From Clostridia bacterium (GTDB lineage Bacteria > Bacillota_A > Clostridia > Oscillospirales > CAG-272): a stretch of 5,436 bases of DNA. Location: NCBI GenBank assembly GCA_017395725.1, contig JAFQOB010000046.1:1-5436 (forward strand), read 5' to 3'. The position numbers and the translations under genes are program-made. The notes under the pieces are model-generated. The model was not told the origin of the DNA and did no database searches. It was given only the letters and a program-made list of their open reading frames with translations. Shown piece after piece: positions 1 through 5,436 of this stretch (the first letter of the stretch is position 1; each line of letters begins with the position of its first letter).

Positions 1-136
1 AGGCTTATGGTAGACATTCGCCACATTTGTGGCAGTGGGGCAGGTTTGCAAGTGTCGGATTTTTCGGTGGGCTTTCAGCTCCGCCGGTAATATGGCGTTA
101 TACGCCTGAGCAAACCACCGGCTTAGCCGGTGGTTA
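1..136 (+). mobile_element. Possible right end of an IS200/IS605-type element (partial)
   Basis: This non-coding block is richer in G+C (about 53% by my count) than the AT-rich DNA beside it and folds into four successive hairpins. They are 20-33 (GCCACA/TGTGGC, 2-nt loop), 65-86 (9 bp with TTC loop and one bulged T at 80), 94-106 (GGCGT/ACGCC, TAT loop) and 113-135 (perfect 10 bp, TTA loop). Elements of the IS200/IS605 family end in subterminal hairpins rather than terminal inverted repeats, and TnpB-type elements carry a structured RNA over this end. No transposase is visible. Frame +1 is open from the window edge to a TAA at 88-90 (29 codons) and could be the tail of an upstream gene, but I recognise no TnpA or TnpB motif in it. 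Alternatives are an intergenic repeat of the REP or MITE kind, or another structured RNA. Confidence 0.4.
113..135. repeat. Perfect 10-bp stem, 3-nt loop hairpin
   Basis: The arms AACCACCGGC (113-122) and GCCGGTGGTT (126-135) are exact reverse complements around TTA. On neither strand is the stem followed by a real T tract: ATGATTGATT follows on plus and TGCTCAGG on minus. It therefore does not look like a normal intrinsic terminator, although it lies just 20 bases past the stop of the minus-strand lipoprotein gene and could slow polymerase or protect the 3' end of that mRNA. It is the likely terminal hairpin of the structured block at 1-136. Confidence 0.9.
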
Positions 137-155
137 TGATTGATTTAATAAAGAA

Positions 156-1667
156 TTAACCTGCAACTATTTGATAGAAATCATAAGCTGTATCTGTTTT
201 TGAAACGGCGTAGATTGCTCCGTCAAGCTTCTTAACAGTAATCTCTTTGCAGCCTTCGATTAAAGCACTGCCTGATATAACCTCATAGAGAGTGTATGAA
301 GGATACTTGCCGCCGAGGGATGTGAGGAATCCGTTTGCATAACCGCTGACTGAAAAATCTTTTGATGTATAGTTGTAGCATGTGTCAACCTTATCAATAG
401 TCTGACTGATTACACCGTTTGTTTTATACGAGCGCATATTGTCTGTCAATTCACCTGTGTAAATAACATTAAATGCGCCGTCAAGCACGGTTGTTTTGTC
501 GTCTTTTTCAAGGAGGTAGATTTCAATGTCTGCGCATGTTGTATAGTAAACGCTGTCAACTTCGGCTTCAATAATCTGCTCGCCCTTGAAATTATATACC
601 TTGTCATCGCTTTCGATAAGTAAACCGTATACGTAAATGCTATTTGAAAATTCAGCAGATACTATCTTGCCTGTTTTATCCATTATAGCGTAGTATGATT
701 CGCCGTTTGCATATTTTGATGCAACGTAATATTTTCCGTCGTCAGTTGCTCTTGAAGGCTCAAAACCATTTTTCTTTAATGTGAATAGTTCCTTACCGTC
801 GTTTCCGTATACTTTACCGTCTAATACGTATGAGCCGTCTGACATTACTGATGTGTTTTCGGAAATAGCCTCGCCTTTTTCGTTTATAACAATTTCTTTG
901 CCTTCATCGTTGGTGAAAGAAATAACGTTGTTCTTTGCTCTGGGATTTACGGTTTTTTTACCTGTTGCGCCCTCAACCTTTTGACCTGTCGTTATATCGT
1001 AGATATACCATACGCCGTTGAAGAAGTAGTCATCATCCTTGGGGGTAATTGATATGGATGAATCCTTTGACATATATATCATAGCATTTTCTTTATCTGT
1101 TGTTTTCTCTGTTGCTGCACACACCTTGACGTATCTTTCATTTAATATAGATATAGAAGAGTATTCGCAAGGTACGATAACTCTGCCCGTAACGTCAACA
1201 AGACCAAACACATTGAGGGATTCAATATTATTTACGTCTGTTTTGACATCGGTTGTAGCAACTGCAAAGTACTTTTCCATTCCCTTTGCTGAAGTATAAA
1301 TCGCACCCGAATTGCTTTTTCCGTCAAATGAAGAAATTCCTATCTTTCCGTCTTTGCCGTAAAGATAACCGCCGTCATATACCATAATTGTGGATTCGTT
1401 GAAAGTTGAAATCTTGTTTGCTACAAGCTTGGAGGGAAGTGCGTTTCCTTTTTCTTCGCTGATAGCGACTTCATCTTTTTCTTCTGAAGACTGCCCGGGT
1501 GTTTCATTTGATGTTTGATCTTCGTTATCGTCGATATTTCCAAGTTGATCTTCGTCGATATCGGGATTTACGTTATTGGCTGATCCGGAATTACCGCAAG
1601 CTGTAAATACAGCCAAAACGGAAACAATCATAACTAAACAAAGTGTCATTACCAGTAATTTTTTCAT
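156..1667 (-). CDS. Secreted lipoprotein with degenerate WG-like repeats
   Basis: This is a complete 503-residue protein, probably anchored by lipid to the outer face of the cytoplasmic membrane. Residues 1-23 form a lipoprotein signal peptide (MKKLL start, hydrophobic core 4-20) leading to F-T-A-C with the lipidated cysteine at 24. Residues 25-75 are an acidic, Asn/Asp/Glu-rich linker. The rest is beta-rich and contains degenerate WG-type units: FGLVDVTGRVIVPCEY (154-169) fits the pattern G-L-x-D-x-x-G-x-x-V-x-P-x-x-Y, and weaker copies occur near 101-117, 282-297, 326-342 and 353-366. WG-repeat domains fold as beta-propeller-like or solenoid modules and are thought to bind other molecules; no catalytic motif is visible. 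The start is supported by AAGGAG seven bases upstream (1675-1680). The gene is probably monocistronic, divergent from the gene at 1858. The ligand is unknown. Confidence 0.88.
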   Translation of the reverse strand: MKKLLVMTLCLVMIVSVLAVFTACGNSGSANNVNPDIDEDQLGNIDDNEDQTSNETPGQSSEEKDEVAISEEKGNALPSKLVANKISTFNESTIMVYDGGYLYGKDGKIGISSFDGKSNSGAIYTSAKGMEKYFAVATTDVKTDVNNIESLNVFGLVDVTGRVIVPCEYSSISILNERYVKVCAATEKTTDKENAMIYMSKDSSISITPKDDDYFFNGVWYIYDITTGQKVEGATGKKTVNPRAKNNVISFTNDEGKEIVINEKGEAISENTSVMSDGSYVLDGKVYGNDGKELFTLKKNGFEPSRATDDGKYYVASKYANGESYYAIMDKTGKIVSAEFSNSIYVYGLLIESDDKVYNFKGEQIIEAEVDSVYYTTCADIEIYLLEKDDKTTVLDGAFNVIYTGELTDNMRSYKTNGVISQTIDKVDTCYNYTSKDFSVSGYANGFLTSLGGKYPSYTLYEVISGSALIEGCKEITVKKLDGAIYAVSKTDTAYDFYQIVAG

Positions 1668-1709
1668 AACTGTTCTCCTTTTTTGGTAAGTATGTATTTT
1701 GACTGGAAC

Positions 1710-1738
1710 ATTATATCACTAAAGAGTGATTAAGTCAA
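1710..1738 (-). promoter_or_regulatory. Sigma-A promoter of the lipoprotein gene
   Basis: On the minus strand, TTGACT (-35, 1733-1738) is followed after exactly 17 bases by TATAAT (-10, 1710-1715), a near-perfect housekeeping promoter. The -10 lies 42 bases before the ATG, predicting a leader of about 35 bases that includes the AAGGAG site. The spacer contains an inverted repeat (1715-1730), so the promoter looks strong but repressible. Confidence 0.8.
1715..1730. promoter_or_regulatory. Operator-like inverted repeat between -35 and -10
   Basis: ATCACT (1715-1720) and AGTGAT (1725-1730) are exact reverse complements separated by four bases. The repeat fills the spacer of the lipoprotein promoter and overlaps the first base of its -10 box, which is the classic place for a repressor to block polymerase. 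The half-sites do not match the CRP arrangement (TGTGA-N6-TCACA), since here the arms are in the opposite order. No cognate repressor can be named. A 6-bp repeat in AT-rich DNA could also arise by chance. Confidence 0.4.
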
Positions 1739-1784
1739 TGAATTAGGAAGAACTTATATTGTATATATTTGTTTGTGGCTTTTA

Positions 1785-1813
1785 TTGACAAGCGAATTTT
1801 TATGTATTAAAAT
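1785..1813 (+). promoter_or_regulatory. Sigma-A promoter of the 321-residue gene
   Basis: A consensus TTGACA (-35, 1785-1790) is followed after 17 bases by TAAAAT (-10, 1808-1813), five of six bases matching consensus. The -10 ends 44 bases before the ATG at 1858, giving a predicted leader near 38 bases. It is divergent from the lipoprotein promoter, with 46 bases between the two -35 boxes, so one bound regulator could affect both. Confidence 0.75.
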
Positions 1814-1857
1814 AAAGGCAAATAATAAAAATAAGCATTATTGAAGGACGAAATAAT

Positions 1858-2823
1858 ATGGGAAAAAAGGCATATATAAAAATTTTTTTACCTAATAATG
1901 AGAATAAATATTCAGACTTTTATTTATACTTACCCGCAGGAAAAGAGGATTATGCGGAATATAGATTTGTCTACGTAAAAAATCCGATTAACCCAGAACT
2001 TGAATATTCGGGCGGTCCGAATGACGCGGCAAACTGTGAGTTTTACCGTATAAGAGAGGCGTATATCGGTAAACTTGAGGGAGCGGTTTTTACAAGAAAA
2101 TTCCGTGCTTTACAAGGGGGAGAGGTTGGCTTTGCTTTCTGTGAAAAGGGCGCGGGGGATTTCTGCGGCGGATTTCACGGCGATGAAGTTATGACAGACG
2201 TTTCTTTAAAATTAGACGGTGTTGAGACTGCGCTTGACAAAGCATATTTTGGCAGTATCGACAGCTTCGAGTTTATTGAAGATTCATTTATATACAGATG
2301 TAACACACCCTCCGAAAAGCTTGTTTTTCATAAGCAAAAATACACGTTATCGGGTAATACTCTTAAGCTTTCTCAGTATGTTGAGTGGGTAAACGACGCT
2401 AACCCCCTTGTTGCCGCATACACTCCTATGTTAACGGTGCAGAGACTTAACCCTGCCGATACACAAGAAATTCTTACCGATACAGTTGAATTCTACAATA
2501 AAGAGGGCGGGGAATTGCTTACAAGCTTTGATACCACTTCTTACGGCGAAGCTCTTGACGGAAAATTCAGCGAGAGTGTTTGTCGGAATACTCTTTCGAC
2601 TGCGGTTAAAGTATACGGCAAAAACAGCGGATTTCTTGTTGAGGGCGGATATAACGTTGTTAACGGAACGATACCCGATACACAAATCGATACCCACCTT
2701 TGTATAAGATTTGCAAGATGTCTTGATAACAAGATTTATTTCAATATCGCTAAAGGTACAGTCCCAAAGAAAAACACCGTATGGCAGAGCGATATATATT
2801 ACAGATTGACCTACATACAGTAA
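1858..2823 (+). CDS. Hypothetical beta-rich cytoplasmic protein
   Basis: This complete 321-residue protein is one I do not recognise. It has no signal peptide, lipobox or membrane segment, so it is probably cytoplasmic. The sequence alternates short hydrophobic and aromatic beta-type stretches with turns throughout, suggesting a beta-sandwich. The most distinctive stretch is DFCGGFHGDE (101-110), where His107, Asp109 and Glu110 could form a binding or active site. It is followed by DVSLKLDGVE (114-123) and by KYTLSGNTLKLSQYVEWVN (161-179), the latter pattern loosely recalling carbohydrate-binding or mutarotase-like beta-sandwich folds. That resemblance is my inference, and no enzyme motif is secure. 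The start is supported by GAAGGA at 1843-1848, nine bases upstream, and by a strong promoter at 1785-1813. The peptidase gene follows after 86 bases in the same direction with no terminator visible between, so they may be co-transcribed. Confidence 0.85.
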   Translation: MGKKAYIKIFLPNNENKYSDFYLYLPAGKEDYAEYRFVYVKNPINPELEYSGGPNDAANCEFYRIREAYIGKLEGAVFTRKFRALQGGEVGFAFCEKGAGDFCGGFHGDEVMTDVSLKLDGVETALDKAYFGSIDSFEFIEDSFIYRCNTPSEKLVFHKQKYTLSGNTLKLSQYVEWVNDANPLVAAYTPMLTVQRLNPADTQEILTDTVEFYNKEGGELLTSFDTTSYGEALDGKFSESVCRNTLSTAVKVYGKNSGFLVEGGYNVVNGTIPDTQIDTHLCIRFARCLDNKIYFNIAKGTVPKKNTVWQSDIYYRLTYIQ

Positions 2824-2825
2824 AA

Positions 2826-2839
2826 TACATATTTATGTA
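2826..2839. repeat. 14-bp palindrome after the 321-residue gene
   Basis: TACATA and TATGTA flank TT, beginning two bases after the stop codon. The stem is wholly A/T-rich and has no T tract, so it is unlikely to terminate transcription. It could be a protein-binding site or chance in AT-rich DNA. Confidence 0.35.
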
Positions 2840-2859
2840 GAAACGATAATGCTCTGAAA

Positions 2860-2876
2860 AATAGATATACTCTATT
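2860..2876. repeat. 17-bp inverted repeat upstream of the peptidase gene
   Basis: AATAGA (2860-2865) and TCTATT (2871-2876) are exact reverse complements around TATAC. The repeat overlaps TATACT (2866-2871), a possible -10 box for the peptidase gene, but no acceptable -35 is seen 16-18 bases upstream. It may be an operator over a weak internal promoter or chance. The ribosome binding site of the peptidase begins about 15 bases beyond it. Confidence 0.3.
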
Positions 2877-2909
2877 CTGTAAGACTAAGAAGAAGGGAAG
2901 TACGTTGCC

Positions 2910-4670
2910 ATGTATGACAGATGGTCTCTTGACGTTTTTTATAAAGGGGTAGATGACCCGAAAATTGAAGAGGATATTACGAAATTAGAGGCTTTAAACG
3001 AGAAATACAGAAATACTGTTAAATCTGCGAACTATGATAATCCACAGGCTACTCTTCGCGCAATAATGGAATTAAAAGAAGAGATTCTTAATACGACAAA
3101 CATTCTCTACGTTTATTTCAGACTTCGTAAGTCGGGGAACTCCTCGGATAAAGACGGTAATCCTTATCGCACAAGGATACAAAAGCTTATGAATGCAAAT
3201 GCCAAGGAAGACGTTCTGTTCAAAAATTACGTTGGCGGTATAGATAATATTGAAGAAGTGATAAAATCCGATGACTTATTGAGTGAATACGGCTTTTATT
3301 TTAATGAAATAAAGAGTGGTTTAGCGCATAATATGAGCTCTGACGGAGAATACGTCTTTTCTCAAATGGCGGCTTCGGGTGGACTTGCTTGGACTGAACA
3401 GTATTCCTATCTTATGTCTCATACAGAGGTTGATTTCAGAGGCGAAAAAAAGTCTATGAATGCGTTACAGGCATTGGCTAAGAGTGAAGATGCCGCTGTC
3501 AGAAAAGAGGTCTACGAAGCGCAGCTCGCAAACTATCCCCGAATAACCGACGCACTTGCCTATTCGGTCAACAACATTAAAGCACAAGTACTGACAGAAA
3601 CCGAGCTTCGCGGCTATGATTCTCCCCTTGATATGACTTTGGCAAGCTGGCGCTTGAAGAAAGAAACCCTTGAGGCTATGTGGAGTGCCGTAAAAGAATC
3701 CTTCCCCAAATACAGAGAATATCTAAAAGCAAAAGCCAAGCTCCTCGGTTACGAAAAGGGCTTGCCTTGGTATGATATTTACGCTCCCATTGGAAAAGCA
3801 ACCTCAAAAGAATATACCCCCGAAAGTGCACATAAATATTTGGTTGAGCATTTCAAGGCTTTTTCTTCGGATATGTCTGAAATGATGGACAGGGCATTTA
3901 AAGAAGAATGGATAGATTTTTACTCGAGAGCCGGTAAATCAGGCGGTGCATTTTGCTATAACCTTACCTGGTTTGGAGAGTCGAGAATACTCACAAATTT
4001 CAACGGTAATTTTGGTGCTATAAATACCCTTGCCCACGAGCTCGGACACGCGTATCACGGTCAGCAGGTGAAAAAGAACAGACCCTTAAACAGAGCATAC
4101 GGTTTGCCTCTTGCTGAAACTGCTTCTACTTTTAATGAAATATTGCTTTTAAACGGGGCTATCAATAACGCTGAGGGTGAAGAAAAAATTGCGTTGCTTG
4201 ACAAGCAGATAACCGACAGTCTTATGATACTGCCCGATATGTACGTAAGATACAAAACCGAAGATGAGCTTATTAAACGCCGCAAAAAAGAATTTGTTTA
4301 TGCCGAAGAAATGAATAAGCTGATGACGGATACTCAAAAAGAGGTATACGGAGACGCACTTGATAATGATTATCTTTACCCTTACGTTTGGTGTGATAAA
4401 TCTCATTACTATTCCTCTCAGCGTTCCTATTACAATTTTCCCTATGCCTTCGGCGGTCTGTTCGGTCGCGGACTATATGCAAAATATTCGGAAATGGGTG
4501 AAAGTTTTGTTCCCAAATACCGCGAACTGCTTAAAGCGACTTCAACTATGAGTATTGAAGATACGGCTATGACTATGGGAATAGATCTTACTTGTCCTGA
4601 GTTCTGGAGAAAGAGTCTTCAAACTATCTACGACAGTATTGATTTGTTTATTGAAGAAACTAACAAGTGA
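2910..4670 (+). CDS. pepF: M3-family oligoendopeptidase (PepF type)
   Basis: This complete 586-residue zinc metallopeptidase probably cleaves short peptides inside the cell during peptide recycling or nutrient use; the family does not attack intact proteins well. The helical N-terminal half begins MYDRWSLDVFY, typical of PepF relatives. The active site is HELGHAYH (376-383): His376 and His380 bind zinc and Glu377 is the catalytic base. The third zinc ligand is Glu403 in LAETASTFNE (401-410). A second family signature, HYYSSQRSYYNFPYAFG (499-515), supplies the conserved His499 and tyrosines (508, 512) expected to hold the substrate and transition state. Length is close to the usual 600 residues and no key residue is missing. 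There is no signal peptide. AGAAGGGAAG at 2891-2900 supports the ATG. It lies 86 bases after the 321-residue gene and ends at a strong terminator. The symbol follows family usage; substrate preference is unknown. Confidence 0.95.
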   Translation: MYDRWSLDVFYKGVDDPKIEEDITKLEALNEKYRNTVKSANYDNPQATLRAIMELKEEILNTTNILYVYFRLRKSGNSSDKDGNPYRTRIQKLMNANAKEDVLFKNYVGGIDNIEEVIKSDDLLSEYGFYFNEIKSGLAHNMSSDGEYVFSQMAASGGLAWTEQYSYLMSHTEVDFRGEKKSMNALQALAKSEDAAVRKEVYEAQLANYPRITDALAYSVNNIKAQVLTETELRGYDSPLDMTLASWRLKKETLEAMWSAVKESFPKYREYLKAKAKLLGYEKGLPWYDIYAPIGKATSKEYTPESAHKYLVEHFKAFSSDMSEMMDRAFKEEWIDFYSRAGKSGGAFCYNLTWFGESRILTNFNGNFGAINTLAHELGHAYHGQQVKKNRPLNRAYGLPLAETASTFNEILLLNGAINNAEGEEKIALLDKQITDSLMILPDMYVRYKTEDELIKRRKKEFVYAEEMNKLMTDTQKEVYGDALDNDYLYPYVWCDKSHYYSSQRSYYNFPYAFGGLFGRGLYAKYSEMGESFVPKYRELLKATSTMSIEDTAMTMGIDLTCPEFWRKSLQTIYDSIDLFIEETNK

Positions 4671-4673
4671 AAT

Positions 4674-4732
4674 AAAAAGATGGGGCTGTCTCAATTGCTT
4701 TTTTTGCTAATGAGACAGCCCTATATTTTTTT
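4674..4732. terminator. Bidirectional intrinsic terminator
   Basis: GGGCTGTCTCA (4683-4693) pairs exactly with TGAGACAGCCC (4711-4721) around a 17-base loop, and the stem can extend three pairs outward with one G-T wobble. On the plus strand T7 follows (4726-4732), ending the peptidase transcript. On the minus strand T5 follows (complement of 4674-4678), ending the regulator transcript. The two convergent stop codons (4668-4670 and 4731-4733) flank it closely, so one hairpin serves both genes. Confidence 0.92.
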
Positions 4733-5390
4733 ATAGCAAAACAAAATGCTTTTTGTTGCTTTCAAGTATTCCTTCGTTTCTGAGTTTGCTTATTTCTGCA
4801 GAAAGTCCGCTTCTGTCAACTTCAAGATAGTCCGCAAGTTCCTGTCTGTCATAAGGAATGTCAAAACTTCTTTTTCCTGAATTTTTTGCCTGAAGCGTAA
4901 GATAAGTCAAAAGCTTTTCGCGGGTCGTTCTTTTAGCTGTTATGTCAATCTTTTGGTGGAACAGAATGGTTTTGGTTGCAAGGTCTTTCATTAAATTAAA
5001 TATAAGCTGTTGGTGAAAGCCGCAGTTATTGGTACAGGTATGCAATATATGATTGCAGTCGATAAACATTATTTCGCTCGGTTCGTTGGCAATTACAGTT
5101 ACCGGAAGTGAATTTACCTCGGCACAGGCAAATGCCTCTGCAAAAACTTCCGACGGTCCTATACTGCTGAGAATGCTTCTGTTTCCGTAAAAATCCACTT
5201 GTACTATCTGAGCTGAGCCGCTTAATACTATTCCTATGTATTTGGCGGGAGCTCCTTCTGCAAAAATTGTATATTTTTTGTCAAACAATTCCACTTTTGC
5301 CCCGAGACAAACTAACATTCTGCAGAGGTCTTCCTCATCTATTCCGTTAAAAAGTGGGCATTTTTTTAAAATTTCCGAATATTTTTTCAT
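4731..5390 (-). CDS. Crp/Fnr-family transcriptional regulator
   Basis: This is a complete 219-residue cytoplasmic DNA-binding regulator. Residues about 8-115 form the cyclic-nucleotide-type beta-roll sensor (KKYTIFAEGAPAKYIGIVLSG at 38-58 is the usual first strand-turn region). The dimer helix spans about 123-147. A Crp-type winged helix occupies 155-219, with helix-turn-helix DRQELADYLEVDRSGLSAEISKL (181-203). The phosphate-binding cassette (FAEAFACAEVNSLPV, 83-97) lacks the Arg-Ser pair that binds cAMP in E. coli CRP, so cAMP is an unlikely ligand. There are seven cysteines (11, 23, 28, 89, 112, 119, 123), but the spacing does not match FNR. In the recognition helix, CRP Arg180 aligns with Arg193, while Glu181 and Arg185 become Ser194 and Ala198. 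GGAG (5397-5400) lies six bases before the ATG. It is convergent with the peptidase gene and may repress itself. Signal and targets are unknown. Confidence 0.93.
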   Translation of the reverse strand: MKKYSEILKKCPLFNGIDEEDLCRMLVCLGAKVELFDKKYTIFAEGAPAKYIGIVLSGSAQIVQVDFYGNRSILSSIGPSEVFAEAFACAEVNSLPVTVIANEPSEIMFIDCNHILHTCTNNCGFHQQLIFNLMKDLATKTILFHQKIDITAKRTTREKLLTYLTLQAKNSGKRSFDIPYDRQELADYLEVDRSGLSAEISKLRNEGILESNKKHFVLL

Positions 5391-5404
5391 ATTTTTCTCC
5401 GTTT

Positions 5405-5420
5405 TGTTGAAAATTCAACA
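5405..5420. promoter_or_regulatory. Candidate Crp/Fnr operator (autoregulatory)
   Basis: TGTTGAA (5405-5411) and TTCAACA (5414-5420) are exact reverse complements around AA. Read as TGTTG-N6-CAACA it has the 16-bp length and 5-6-5 geometry of a CRP site but with TGTTG in place of TGTGA. It starts 14 bases beyond the regulator's first codon and covers the transcription start predicted from the -10 box at 5423-5428, a position suited to repression. The match of site geometry to the adjacent gene's family supports self-binding, but this is inference. Confidence 0.6.
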
Positions 5421-5422
5421 GA

Positions 5423-5431
5423 ATTATTGCA
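5423..5431 (-). promoter_or_regulatory. Extended -10 of the regulator gene
   Basis: On the minus strand TGC-AATAAT forms an extended -10 (TGn plus a hexamer one base from TATAAT; hexamer at 5423-5428). Transcription would start near 5416, giving a leader of about 25 bases with the GGAG site. Any -35 box would lie past the end of the window, so the promoter is only partly visible. Confidence 0.55.
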
Positions 5432-5436
5432 CACAT

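Noticed and set aside
113..135. Hairpin as the intrinsic terminator of the lipoprotein gene
   Set aside because: It is in the right place, but only TTT then GCTC follows the stem base on the minus strand. The absence of a T tract and the three further hairpins beside it fit a transposon end or structured RNA better.
3..143. Open frame +3 across the structured block
   Set aside because: It has no start codon with a ribosome site in view, reads through all four hairpins, and its translation (rich in Gly, Trp and Pro) resembles no protein I know. It is probably a by-product of GC-rich DNA.
781..1299. Plus-strand open frames inside the lipoprotein gene (781-984 and 1039-1299)
   Set aside because: Both lie wholly antisense to a well-supported gene, lack ribosome sites and have no recognisable domains.
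1501..1570. Near-repeat of TTGATCTTCGT in the lipoprotein linker
   Set aside because: It encodes the similar acidic runs IDEDQ and DDNEDQ. Low-complexity linker coding explains it without invoking a functional repeat.
4061..4551. Overlapping open frames inside the peptidase gene (both strands)
   Set aside because: They cover the zinc site and C-terminal signature of a confident M3 peptidase and show no independent coding evidence.
4731..5390. Calling the regulator FNR
   Set aside because: Cysteines 11, 23 and 28 lack the FNR N-terminal spacing, and the recognition helix lacks the FNR Glu-x-x-Ser-Arg pattern. A family-level name is all the sequence supports.
1..5436. A defence, CRISPR or other multi-gene novel system
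   Set aside because: No repeat-spacer array, nuclease, helicase, toxin pair or phage gene is present. The four genes are separate transcription units of common types.

Overview
The window looks like ordinary chromosome from a low-G+C Firmicute, most likely an anaerobic gut-type member of the Clostridia. This rests on the AT-rich intergenic DNA, strong AGGAG-type ribosome binding sites, a lysine- and aspartate-rich lipoprotein, an M3 oligoendopeptidase of the PepF type, and a Crp/Fnr regulator with the cysteine-rich pattern common in Clostridia. I cannot name a genus from the sequence alone.

Layout. Bases 1-136 are a more GC-rich block (about 53% by my count) folding into four successive hairpins. 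The last is a perfect 10-bp stem with a 3-nt loop and no T tract. It resembles the right end of an IS200/IS605-type element, and the rest of any such element would lie outside the window. Just beyond it, on the minus strand, is a gene for a 503-residue secreted lipoprotein with degenerate WG-like repeats (156-1667). Its promoter is near consensus and carries an operator-like inverted repeat exactly between -35 and -10. A second strong promoter fires the other way into a 321-residue beta-rich cytoplasmic protein of unknown function (1858-2823). After an 86-base gap comes a complete M3-family zinc oligoendopeptidase (2910-4670). A compact bidirectional terminator (4674-4732) separates it from a convergent Crp/Fnr-family regulator gene on the minus strand (4731-5390). 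That regulator's promoter region holds a perfect 16-bp inverted repeat with CRP-like geometry over the predicted transcription start.

How the genes relate. The peptidase probably degrades peptides in the cytoplasm, and the lipoprotein sits on the outer face of the membrane. The 321-residue protein may share a transcript with the peptidase, but nothing in the sequence links their functions. The regulator looks self-regulated, and no copy of its candidate operator was seen at the other promoters. I found no defence system, CRISPR array, tRNA, rRNA or biosynthetic cluster. The two items most worth following are the structured block at 1-136 (possible transposon end or omega-RNA-like RNA) and the CRP-geometry palindrome with unusual half-sites at 5405-5420.
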